A stretch of 30,632 nucleotides of DNA from a virus: positions 1 through 30,632 of IMG/VR virus record IMGVR_UViG_3300034198_005786; one strand, given 5' to 3'. Positions 6,074 to 12,673 of this stretch are shown piece after piece. A program made the translations under genes and the position numbers. The notes beneath the pieces were generated by a model that was not told where the DNA came from, made no database searches, and was given only the letters and a program-made list of their open reading frames with translations. How positions within the stretch are numbered: position 1 is the stretch's first letter; each line of letters starts with the position of its first letter.

Positions 6074-6535
6074 ATGACCGCAGTTAAAGGAAAATGGAAA
6101 AACAACACAACAGATAAAATCTTCGTCTACTTTTTAGTTAACGAAGTCAACACAATCGAATATGTGGGCATGACCAACAACGTCTTTAAAAGACTTAGAG
6201 GCCACTTCGAAATAAAGAGGAAGAAGAACACAGGCAACGGCAAGTTCTTCGGGAGAGAAGATTTAACCTGCAAAATACTTCCCTTCCCCTACGACAGAAA
6301 GACTGCCTACCAAGTGCAGGTCTACCTCCAAGAAATTTGCGGACTCAAAACAGATTCGCAGGCAATTTCAGAAGGAATGAAAGCTTCGAACAAAAAGGCT
6401 AAAGTGCTAACCCTAAGACAGAAGAAGAACATTCACAAGTTCTACGAACAGGGTCTATCTAAAGGAGAGATAGCAGAGAAGTATAGAGTTGCACCCAAAA
6501 GAATAACAAGAGTACTAAGAGAACATGTCCAATAA
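6074..6535 (+). CDS. GIY-YIG nuclease-like protein with C-terminal HTH
   Basis: A 153-aa protein. The N-terminal 90 residues follow the GIY-YIG plan: IFVYFLVN in place of the GIY strand, then IEYVGMTNNVFKRLRGHF with the YIG-like YVG and the following Arg, and a later Glu (YLQEICGL) where the metal-binding Glu is expected. The C-terminal 45 residues, LTLRQKKNIHKFYEQG...GEIAEKYRVAPKRITRV, form an HTH like those at 3293 and 3695. Small GIY-YIG/HTH proteins are usually free-standing homing endonucleases. Catalytic residues appear mostly kept, unlike in the HNH-like protein upstream. The gene overlaps the next by 11 bases. Confidence 0.6.
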   Translation: MTAVKGKWKNNTTDKIFVYFLVNEVNTIEYVGMTNNVFKRLRGHFEIKRKKNTGNGKFFGREDLTCKILPFPYDRKTAYQVQVYLQEICGLKTDSQAISEGMKASNKKAKVLTLRQKKNIHKFYEQGLSKGEIAEKYRVAPKRITRVLREHVQ

Positions 6536-6848
6536 CGGTTACATCCTACTAAGAGTCGATCCATTCATCTGGAACGACACTTCACTATCTATAGAGCAGA
6601 AGATTATCCTGAACTTAATCTTTTCTTTTACAATCCAAGGCAAGTGCTGCTTTCTATCCGACGCCTGGATCTCAACCAAGTTTGGCTTTCAAGAGACCCT
6701 GGTCAGAGACATCATCAAGACCCTAGAACGCAACGGCTGGATCAGAGTTAGATATGCACCGGGTGTTGCAAGAACCCTAGCAATCATTATTCCGGGAGAA
6801 CAAGACCCGTGCGACGACGCAGAGACTGTGGACGTCTTCGAAGTATAA
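6525..6848 (+). CDS. Winged-helix DNA-binding protein
   Basis: A 107-aa protein with the layout of phage winged-helix replication or regulatory proteins: LRVDPFIWNDTSLSIEQKI, a hydrophobic helix (LNLIFSF), then the recognition-helix region WISTKFGFQETLVRDIIKTLE and NGWIRVRYAP as the wing. The final 20 residues are acidic. The pattern (a domain that assesses cell type, then 'xxLExxGWI') is common in phage replication initiator N-termini and MarR-like regulators. It overlaps the upstream GIY-YIG gene by 11 bases and sits just before the sigma-like gene, so a role in the early-to-late switch is possible but inferred. Confidence 0.5.
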   Translation: MSNNGYILLRVDPFIWNDTSLSIEQKIILNLIFSFTIQGKCCFLSDAWISTKFGFQETLVRDIIKTLERNGWIRVRYAPGVARTLAIIIPGEQDPCDDAETVDVFEV

Positions 6849-6858
6849 CCCAATTTCC

Positions 6859-7344
6859 TTGACGCCCATCGACCAGTTCATGAAAGACAACTACTACCAG
6901 CTGAAGGAGGCTTCCGATAAAATAACCGGAAGACACAAGCTGTCCGATGAACTGCTGCACTATGCAATCGATGAGTTCCTGCACAAACCGAAGGTCGACG
7001 ACATAGTTGCTTCTGGAGGCGGCCGGTTCTACATAGTTCGAATTATGATGACCCAGTGGAGATCGACAACTGGTCCCTTCTTTCATACTTATATGAAAGG
7101 GTCAGATTCCATTACGGAAGAAGTGGAGGCAATCCCAGAAGAGCAAAGCACAGAAGACGAAGCAACTGCAGCCAAGATTAAAGCTGAACTTGCCAAGCTT
7201 CCCTGGTTCGACCGGAGACTGTTTGAAATCTACATACAGGAGAACCACACAGTGTCTTCTCTTGCAAGGGCGACAGAAATTCCCCGCACCACAATTTCGC
7301 TGGCGATCAACCGAATAAAAAAACACATCAGAAAAACAATATGA
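6859..7344 (+). CDS. Small sigma-70-like factor
   Basis: A 161-aa protein (or 154 aa from ATG 6880). The N-terminal half (NYYQLKEASDKITGRHKLSD then ELLHYAIDEFL) resembles sigma region 2 helices. After an acidic linker (EEVEAIPEEQSTEDEA) comes a region-4-like HTH: LPWFDRRLFEIYIQ, then TVSSLARATEIPRTTISLAI and a basic end, KKHIRKTI. This is the layout of small ECF-like sigma factors found in some Bacteroidota phages. It is the best candidate to read the TATACTT elements upstream of the late genes. The start is TTG at 6859 or ATG at 6880; neither has a clear Shine-Dalgarno, and the sigma-like homology begins near residue 5. The stop overlaps the next start (ATGA). Confidence 0.6.
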   Translation: MTPIDQFMKDNYYQLKEASDKITGRHKLSDELLHYAIDEFLHKPKVDDIVASGGGRFYIVRIMMTQWRSTTGPFFHTYMKGSDSITEEVEAIPEEQSTEDEATAAKIKAELAKLPWFDRRLFEIYIQENHTVSSLARATEIPRTTISLAINRIKKHIRKTI

Positions 7345-7718
7345 CAACAACATGGCAATTTGAGGGCACAGATATGTGGTTCACCTCACCAACAGAAACC
7401 CTAGATAAGTCTATCTTAACCTATAGAAAGAGACTAAACGACTACGAATCAAAAATCATCTACTTAAATGGAACAAGCACTAACTCTTCTACTGCAGATA
7501 CTGCTGGTAGCAATGGCGATACCCCCACTGAGGTCGTCCCAACCGTATCGTTGGACACTGGGGAAATTGAAGCTGACGAACAAGAAGCCCTTCGACTGCG
7601 GACAGTGTTTGGCTATGTGGACAGCACTTCTACTGCACCTGTGTTTGTGGAAGGCAACACTGCCAATAGCGATACTAAGCGCCTTAGCAACGGCATGGCT
7701 AGGAAACGAAACGGATAA
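7341..7718 (+). CDS. Hypothetical protein, 125 aa, overlapping a membrane-protein gene
   Basis: Starts inside the stop of the sigma-like gene (ATGA). The first 43 residues (TWQFEGTDMWFTSPTE then LTYRKRLNDYESKIIYLNG) look like a compact charged domain. From residue 44 on, the protein becomes Ser/Thr/Asp-rich and low in structure, exactly where a second gene begins in the +1 frame at 7468. The tail may be the tolerant half of a dual-coding region, or an accidental extension of a shorter real domain. No homologous family is recognised. Confidence 0.5.
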   Translation: MTTTWQFEGTDMWFTSPTETLDKSILTYRKRLNDYESKIIYLNGTSTNSSTADTAGSNGDTPTEVVPTVSLDTGEIEADEQEALRLRTVFGYVDSTSTAPVFVEGNTANSDTKRLSNGMARKRNG

Positions 7719-7737
7719 AATCTTCGACAGATACTAA
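7468..7737 (+). CDS. Small CxxC membrane protein nested in the overlapping gene
   Basis: An 89-aa open frame, +1 relative to the 125-aa gene, of which it overlaps 251 bases. It has two hydrophobic stretches (LTLLLQILLVAMAI near the start and LPIAILSALATAWLG near the end) and a central KPFDCGQCLAMWTALLL. The KPF-x-C-x-x-C-L-x-x-W pattern followed by a membrane helix recurs in small phage membrane proteins, so I regard this frame as real. It ends one base before the next ATG, which also argues for it. Function is unknown; membrane location and a metal or disulfide CxxC can be inferred. Confidence 0.6.
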   Translation: MEQALTLLLQILLVAMAIPPLRSSQPYRWTLGKLKLTNKKPFDCGQCLAMWTALLLHLCLWKATLPIAILSALATAWLGNETDKIFDRY

Positions 7738-7738
7738 G

Positions 7739-7960
7739 ATGACTTGGGAAGAAGAATTAGCAGCCAACGTCCATCTGTTTGATGGGACAAAGAGAGCTTG
7801 GTCACCCGATCAAGTAGCCCTGTGCTACAGGATCTACAACGGGTACCACAACGACAGCAAGAGAGACACAGGCTGTGGGTCGTGCAGAAAGAACGTCATA
7901 GCCAACTGCAGGAAGATAGCAGTGGAATTCGCCAAGAATAATCCGCCGGGCAATAATTAA
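7739..7960 (+). CDS. Small Cys-containing protein, 73 aa
   Basis: Begins one base after the membrane-protein stop. The C-terminal half has DTGCGSCRKNVIANCRKIA, with a CxxC and a third Cys seven residues on, in a basic helix; the N-terminal half has WEEELAANVHLF and a Tyr-rich helix. A CGSC-R pattern like this is familiar from small Bacteroidota-phage proteins of unknown role. It could bind a metal or a nucleic acid. The gap to the next gene (7961-7985) contains GA-rich sequence that could act as a ribosome binding site (AGGAAAATAGGA). Confidence 0.6.
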   Translation: MTWEEELAANVHLFDGTKRAWSPDQVALCYRIYNGYHNDSKRDTGCGSCRKNVIANCRKIAVEFAKNNPPGNN

Positions 7961-7985
7961 TAAACAGAAAGGAAAATAGGAAGCA

Positions 7986-9164
7986 ATGATACAAAAGATT
8001 AATATAGATCAGGTAAAAGAAAACCCATCCAATCCAAGAACAATTAGGGAAGGCAAGTTTAAGAAGCTCGTGAAGTCTATCCAGGACTTCCCACGCATGC
8101 TAGAAATTAGACCCATAGTTGTAGACGAGAACATGATAGTGCTAGGAGGCAACATGAGGCTAAAGGCCTGCAAGGCTGCCGGACTAAAGCAAGTGCACAT
8201 CATTAAAGTCGATGACCTAACCCCAGAGCAACAGAAGGAGTTTGTTATTAAGGACAACTCTGGGTTTGGTGAGTGGGACTGGAAGGAGTTAGAACTAAAC
8301 TGGGATCTAGGAAAATTAGACGACTGGGGAATGGAATTTCCTAGAGGAATGATTAAAGGACAGGCGAAGAACGACAACTTCGATGAACCCGTACCTGAAA
8401 CAACAACTATAGTGGAAGGAGATCTAATCGAGATAGGTCCTCACCGTCTGCTATGCGGTTCGTCGGTTATCTCCGACACGATGGAAAAACTGATGGCTGG
8501 AGAAAAGGCGAAGATGGCATTCACAGATCCCCCGTACAATATGTCTTTCGCCGGCACCATAGATAAGTTCGGCAATAAAGGAAAATGGGCGGGAGAGATT
8601 ATGAACGATAAGATGTCCGACGCAGACTTTAAGGTTTTCCTAAACGACTTCGTGGTTAACCTAGCAATGTATGTACAAGGTGCTTTCTATATTACCTTCT
8701 ATAGGTTAGGCATCGACCAAATCTACACAGCCCTAGCAGCCAATAACATTCCGGTAAAGTCCTTAATCATCTGGAAGAAGAACAACTTTAACCTTTCCAA
8801 CTCGGATTATAAGTCTCAGTACGAACCAATCTTCTACGGGTGGATTAAAGACCACGACTTCTACGGGGCTAAGGGAGAGTCGGACATCTGGGAGATAGAA
8901 AGAACCCAGGCTAATAAGTTGCACCCAACTATGAAGCCCGTCGAACTAGTCGCTAAGGCAATCTCCAACTCTTCCCAACGAAAAGATATTATCCTAGACA
9001 TGTTTTTAGGTTCTGGAACCACTATGGTCGCAGCCCACCAACTAGACCGTGTCTGCTACGGCACCGAACTAGATCCTAAATACTGTCAGGTGATAATAGA
9101 CCGAATGGTTAAACTCGATCCGAATTTAGAAGTTAAGATCAACGGGATAAAGCAGGTCCTCTAA
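7986..9164 (+). CDS. ParB-like domain fused to DNA methyltransferase
   Basis: A 392-aa protein in two parts. Residues 1 to about 110 are a ParB/Srx-like domain: VKENPSNPRTIREGKFKKL, RPIVVDENMIVLGGNMR, LKACKAAGLKQVHI. Residues from about 130 are an S-adenosylmethionine-dependent methyltransferase with TDPPYN (about 180-185) before FLGSGTTMVAA (about 340), preceded by HPTMKPVEL. That motif order is the beta class, and DPPY points to N6-adenine or N4-cytosine methylation. The likely role is self-modification of phage DNA against host restriction; no cognate restriction gene is nearby. ParB here usually helps DNA binding rather than partition. This fusion is well known in phages. Confidence 0.9.
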   Translation: MIQKINIDQVKENPSNPRTIREGKFKKLVKSIQDFPRMLEIRPIVVDENMIVLGGNMRLKACKAAGLKQVHIIKVDDLTPEQQKEFVIKDNSGFGEWDWKELELNWDLGKLDDWGMEFPRGMIKGQAKNDNFDEPVPETTTIVEGDLIEIGPHRLLCGSSVISDTMEKLMAGEKAKMAFTDPPYNMSFAGTIDKFGNKGKWAGEIMNDKMSDADFKVFLNDFVVNLAMYVQGAFYITFYRLGIDQIYTALAANNIPVKSLIIWKKNNFNLSNSDYKSQYEPIFYGWIKDHDFYGAKGESDIWEIERTQANKLHPTMKPVELVAKAISNSSQRKDIILDMFLGSGTTMVAAHQLDRVCYGTELDPKYCQVIIDRMVKLDPNLEVKINGIKQVL

Positions 9165-9217
9165 AGGGACCCCGCCGCCATCCCAGATAGTTTCCGTCCA
9201 TAATATAATAATAACCA

Positions 9218-9646
9218 ATGGCAAGAATAGAAAGAGATCCAACAAGACCAGCAAAGAATCCTGAGATAGAAGCTCTAAAGGAAGAATTCTTAGAAGCATT
9301 AGAAGGTGTACTTGGAATAGCATCAACAGCATGTCACCAAGTGAACGTGCCTTATAAGAGATACAAGAAGTGGCTACAGACAGATCCAGAGTTTAAACGT
9401 GCAGCAGAAGCAATCACAGATGTAACTATAGATTATGTGGAGACACAGCTTTTTAGACAGATACAAGATGGCAACACCCAAGCAACCATGTTCTATCTCC
9501 GCACCAAGGCTAAACACAGAGGCTATGCTGAAACACCTTTATTAAGCATAGATTCTATTAATCCAATCCAGATACTACTACCCAACGGAGTTAACCCGCC
9601 CGAATTACCAATTATAGATATTACACCGGATGAAGATGACAACTAA
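9218..9646 (+). CDS. terS: Terminase small subunit
   Basis: A 142-aa protein with the layout of phBC6A51-type small terminases: an HTH-like region (LGIASTACHQVNVPYKRYKKW) followed by LQTDPEFKRAAEAITDV and a helical segment ending FYLRTKAKHRGY, all typical of the family. It recognises phage DNA for packaging and hands it to the large subunit. The last 35 residues are Pro/Ile/Asp-rich. The large subunit begins 83 bases downstream. The gap 9165-9217 upstream holds a promoter-like CATAATATAATAATA, 4 bases before the ATG. Confidence 0.85.
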   Translation: MARIERDPTRPAKNPEIEALKEEFLEALEGVLGIASTACHQVNVPYKRYKKWLQTDPEFKRAAEAITDVTIDYVETQLFRQIQDGNTQATMFYLRTKAKHRGYAETPLLSIDSINPIQILLPNGVNPPELPIIDITPDEDDN

Positions 9647-9729
9647 GGTTAACCAACAGACTGAAGTGGAATCCCACCCGTAAAGAAAAAAGGGACGGGC
9701 TAATCGCACGAGCGGGCCGCGAAAAGCAT

Positions 9730-10977
9730 ATGACAGCAAAGAAACAATTCAAGTTCCTGGACTGGTTCGCCCCAGTCTTCACAGAAGATAAGACTTACTG
9801 GGTTATCTCAGGGGGAAGGGCTTCGGGTAAGTCAACCCAAGCTGCAGCGTATTTCCTTATGAAGCTAATGGGCAAAGAATATTTCCGGGGGGTAGTTTCC
9901 AGGTACACCCAGAAGTCTATATCCTCTTCGATCTACAGAGACATCTTAGATCTCATAGCCGATTGGGGTCTTACCCCCTACTTAACTATTAAGGGCGACG
10001 AAATAAAACTTACGGGTTCCCGCAATATGATTACCACCCATGCTATGAGACTCCAGGAAGGTACAGTTACCTCAAAGGGAAAAGGTTTATCTAAGGTTAC
10101 CCATCTCCTCATAGACGAGGCTACAGAATTACCTTCAGAGGAAGAGTACATTAAGCTAATAGATTCGTTTAGACAGAAGGGATCAGAAAGAAGAATCTTT
10201 CTTTTGTTTAACCCGACTACTAAGTCCCATTGGATCTATAGGAGATTCTTTTTGCCTGATGGGCAGCCCAACCCAAGATGGATTAGCAATCATGGCTTTA
10301 TCCATACAACATATAGGGACAACCAAAACAACCTTGATCCAACTAAGATAAAAGAATGGGAAGACTTAGCCCTCCAGGATACAGAATATTTCACCCACCA
10401 TATTCTCGGGGAATGGAAAGCAATCGGAGAAGGTCAAGTGTTCCGTAATTGGCACTTTGAATTTAGCCCCGATCCCGAGGCTGAAATAGTCTATGGGTTG
10501 GACTGGGGGTTTTCCTCAGATCCTACAGCATTGGTCAAGGTGCACAAGAGAGGCAAAAGAATCTGGGTGGAAGAGTTAATGTACGACCGGGGCTTAACCA
10601 ACGACGACATCTTTGCCCGCATGGAGAAGCTGGGAATCCCTAAGACTGCGTCGATCTTTGCTGACTCAGCAGAGCCCAAGTCGATTGAGACAATTAGACG
10701 GTTGGGCTTTAGAAACGTCCAGGCAGCTGCCAAAGGTCCAGATTCAATCAGGGCCGGTATCGATAGACTAAGGTCCTACGAAGTTTATGTTCACCCGTCT
10801 TCAGAAAACCTCATAGAGGAATACTATCAGTATGCCTACCGTGCGGGAACAGATAAACCCATCGACGACTATAACCACTGCATGGATGCTCTTCGCTATG
10901 CTGTTTCCGCCCTCAAAGAGGGAAACCGCTACGCAGTCATAGCAAGGTCGAAAAAATCTCCGGCAGAAGAATTCTAA
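9730..10977 (+). CDS. terL: Terminase large subunit (PBSX / Terminase_3 type)
   Basis: A 415-aa ATPase-nuclease that drives DNA into the prohead and cuts it. Visible motifs: Walker A GGRASGKS (28-35), Walker B LLIDEATEL (about 127-135), the coupling-type LLFNPT, and nuclease residues in YGLDWGFSSDPTAL (about 253), FADSAEPKS (about 308) and DALRYAV near the end. Length and motif order fit the PBSX-type family, whose members usually package by a headful mechanism; this agrees with a circularly permuted genome. The ATG at 9730 is the first in-frame ATG, but the frame is open upstream to a stop at 9637, and a longer basic N-terminus with a non-standard start cannot be excluded. Confidence 0.95.
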   Translation: MTAKKQFKFLDWFAPVFTEDKTYWVISGGRASGKSTQAAAYFLMKLMGKEYFRGVVSRYTQKSISSSIYRDILDLIADWGLTPYLTIKGDEIKLTGSRNMITTHAMRLQEGTVTSKGKGLSKVTHLLIDEATELPSEEEYIKLIDSFRQKGSERRIFLLFNPTTKSHWIYRRFFLPDGQPNPRWISNHGFIHTTYRDNQNNLDPTKIKEWEDLALQDTEYFTHHILGEWKAIGEGQVFRNWHFEFSPDPEAEIVYGLDWGFSSDPTALVKVHKRGKRIWVEELMYDRGLTNDDIFARMEKLGIPKTASIFADSAEPKSIETIRRLGFRNVQAAAKGPDSIRAGIDRLRSYEVYVHPSSENLIEEYYQYAYRAGTDKPIDDYNHCMDALRYAVSALKEGNRYAVIARSKKSPAEEF

Positions 10978-10979
10978 AA

Positions 10980-10987
10980 TATACTTA
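10980..10987 (+). promoter_or_regulatory. TATACTT element upstream of the tail operon
   Basis: TATACTT at 10980-10986, followed by A, begins 3 bases after the terL stop and 20 bases before the ATG at 11000. No TTG is seen at the -33 distance. It opens the tail-gene block and leaves a leader of about 8 bases if it is a -7 element. Confidence 0.45.
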
Positions 10988-10999
10988 TTAATAAAGACA

Positions 11000-11473
11000 A
11001 TGGCTAATACACCAACCAATACCTACAAAGAAGTTGTGGAACTGTTCCAGAGCATCTGTTTGTCCCACCTTGCTGTAAAGCAATTCCAACTGGGCGGAGA
11101 CATTTCGGACATGGACATCCAAAGCAACGTTAACCCCTTTGTGAGGTACCCATTAGTGTTTATGATTCCGGGCATCTCTACGATGGACAGGTACGGCAAG
11201 ATGGTTCTTGGGTTTTCTTTTGTTGTGGCCGATATCGCCCAGAACGACGAAGACTACCAAACAAACACCCACAACAACACCCTCATGATTATGCAGGACA
11301 TCTTCAGCAAGATCATCAACACAACCTGGGAGGAAGTCAATATCGAATTGGAGACCCCAATCAACTTTACGTTCTTTGTGGAGAAGTTCAACAACAACCT
11401 TGCGGGGGTTTCTGCAGAGATTAACGTCATAGTTAAGTCTCCGTTTAATCTTTGTGACGCTGCGTTTGCATAA
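11000..11473 (+). CDS. Tail-terminator / tail-completion candidate
   Basis: A 157-aa protein with a central RYPLVFMIPG strand, then VLGFSFVVADIAQNDEDYQT and a helix MIMQDIFSKII. This resembles small neck or tail-terminator proteins found in the structural block of Bacteroidota phages. It follows terL and precedes an HK97 gp10-like protein, where neck and tail-completion genes are expected. The stop shares a base with the next start (TAATG). The assignment is by family impression and context. Confidence 0.5.
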   Translation: MANTPTNTYKEVVELFQSICLSHLAVKQFQLGGDISDMDIQSNVNPFVRYPLVFMIPGISTMDRYGKMVLGFSFVVADIAQNDEDYQTNTHNNTLMIMQDIFSKIINTTWEEVNIELETPINFTFFVEKFNNNLAGVSAEINVIVKSPFNLCDAAFA

Positions 11474-11874
11474 TGGGAAAGGGAGATCTAAATTTGACCC
11501 GTGTAATCAAGCAGATGGAAAAGCTGATTGCAGATAGACTTAGGTCTCAAGCACCTGTGTCCGACAAGTCCAAAGGCGGTTCGAAGGGCAAACTTAAAAG
11601 GTCTATCAAGGTCAAGGGCTACTTAGCCCCGGACGGCCTACAGTTTAAGATTGGCTTTGAGACCTATGGCATATTCTTGGATGAAGGCACAGGGGTCTAC
11701 GATAAAGGTCGTTCCCCAGATAAACCCTGGAATCCAAACCCAGGTCCGGGCAAAGGCGGCATCAAGCCAAGATACTGGACCCACCTGCCAAAGCAGGACA
11801 GCATCAGATTTAAAATGCTGATTACAGAAGAAGTAAGACAACAAGCGAAAGCAATTATATTAGGAAAACAATAA
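11473..11874 (+). CDS. HK97 gp10-like tail completion protein
   Basis: A 133-aa protein with a basic helical N-terminus, then LKRSIKVKGYLAPDGLQFKI and YGIFLDEGTGVYDKG, and a basic C-terminal helix. The 'Y-x-I-F-L-D-E-G-T' stretch is typical of the HK97 gp10 family that joins neck and tail. The gene is coupled on both sides by TAATG overlaps. Confidence 0.6.
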   Translation: MGKGDLNLTRVIKQMEKLIADRLRSQAPVSDKSKGGSKGKLKRSIKVKGYLAPDGLQFKIGFETYGIFLDEGTGVYDKGRSPDKPWNPNPGPGKGGIKPRYWTHLPKQDSIRFKMLITEEVRQQAKAIILGKQ

Positions 11875-12668
11875 TGGAAGCGAAATTTAAAATTGGAACC
11901 GAAGAGTTTGGGTTCAAAGAGATAACCCTAAAACAGTACTACGAGCTGTTAGAAATCCTGGGCAAAGAGGGAAAGGCCGCAGAGTTTAAAGTTGTTCAGT
12001 GCATCACAGGCTGCCCAGTTCCCCTGCTGAAGAAGCTAAAGTTTAACGATTGGCTGATAGTGTGGGACGAAACCAGGATCCGCATAGACGAACTGATGGG
12101 CAAAGCAGATGTGATTAAGCCCGTCATAGAGTTTAACGGGGTTAAGTTTGCCCTTCCTGCTGTGGAAGATCTGAGCATCGGAGAGTTCGCAGATTTAGAG
12201 GTCATCTTTTCTTCCCCCAACTCTAAGGAAAGGCTGCACGAAGTTGCAGCAATCCTGTATCGCCCAATCAAAAAGCAGGTGGGCAAAGTTACAGTCTTAG
12301 AAGACTACACTGCAGAAGACGTTAAGGTTAGAGCAGAGGAATTCTTAGACCTCCCAGTGTCAGCAATCCGTTCTGCTAATGCTTTTTTTTTGCAGTCCGC
12401 AAACTCATTACTAAAGAATATCCAGGAATCTTTGCTGAAGAACCCCCAAATGAAGAAGATGTCCTCCGAAGACCAGGAGGTCTTCCGAAGCCTTCTACAG
12501 CTAGATCTTGGTGGCAGCTCATCAATTCACTTTGCGGAGAGGATCCTATCCGATTTCATGCAGCAGCGAAGATACGGATTAGAGAAGCCCTTAATTGGGT
12601 TGCCTGGAAAAAAGCAGAGAATCAAAAAGCTGTTCAAGACCTTCAAAGACAAATTAACCACAAAGTAA
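11874..12668 (+). CDS. Tail assembly chaperone, frame-0 product
   Basis: A 264-aa protein upstream of the large tail genes and tape measure, where the chaperones G/GT of lambda-like phages sit. Its N-terminus (MEAKFKIGTEEFGFKEITLK) and the segment LDLPVSAIRSANAFFLQSAN are typical of tail chaperones in Bacteroidota phages. At codons 170-173 the gene contains nine Ts (12383-12391), a perfect T-TTT-TTT slippery site in this frame. Downstream of it the -1 frame stays open for 94 codons, ending at a TGA that overlaps the next gene's ATG. Frame 0 also stays open, to 12668, ending GLPGKKQRIKKLFKTFKDK. Both tails look like real proteins, so this may encode two isoforms of equal length. Confidence 0.75.
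   Translation: MEAKFKIGTEEFGFKEITLKQYYELLEILGKEGKAAEFKVVQCITGCPVPLLKKLKFNDWLIVWDETRIRIDELMGKADVIKPVIEFNGVKFALPAVEDLSIGEFADLEVIFSSPNSKERLHEVAAILYRPIKKQVGKVTVLEDYTAEDVKVRAEEFLDLPVSAIRSANAFFLQSANSLLKNIQESLLKNPQMKKMSSEDQEVFRSLLQLDLGGSSSIHFAERILSDFMQQRRYGLEKPLIGLPGKKQRIKKLFKTFKDKLTTK
12383..12391 (+). other. T9 slippery site for a probable -1 ribosomal frameshift
   Basis: Nine consecutive Ts; frame 0 reads GCT TTT TTT TTG. P-site and A-site tRNAs can both re-pair after slipping back one base. An alternative explanation is an undercount of the homopolymer: ten Ts would make the -1 frame the only frame. No strong hairpin is seen at the usual 5-9 base spacing downstream. Confidence 0.6.
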
Positions 12669-12673
12669 AATGA
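12389..12673 (+). CDS. Tail assembly chaperone, -1 frame C-terminal extension
   Basis: This open frame is entered only by a -1 shift at the T9 run. The fusion product would be about 266 aa. After the shift it reads VRKLITKEYPGIFAEEP, then a Pro/Arg-rich linker and RSWWQLINSLCGEDPIRFHA, followed by ALNWVAWKKAENQ. A W..LI..L...D......ALN...K pattern is what I expect of the 'T' domain of GT-type chaperones. Its TGA at 12671-12673 overlaps the ATG of the next gene (12670), the same coupling used elsewhere in this operon. No in-frame start of its own is obvious. Confidence 0.55.
   Translation, partial: FAVRKLITKEYPGIFAEEPPNEEDVLRRPGGLPKPSTARSWWQLINSLCGEDPIRFHAAAKIRIREALNWVAWKKAENQKAVQDLQRQINHKVK

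Noticed and set aside
7986-9164. Evidence for a plasmid-like (phage-plasmid) lifestyle from the ParB domain
   Set aside because: No ParA or replication/partition module accompanies it, and ParB-methyltransferase fusions are common in lytic phages.
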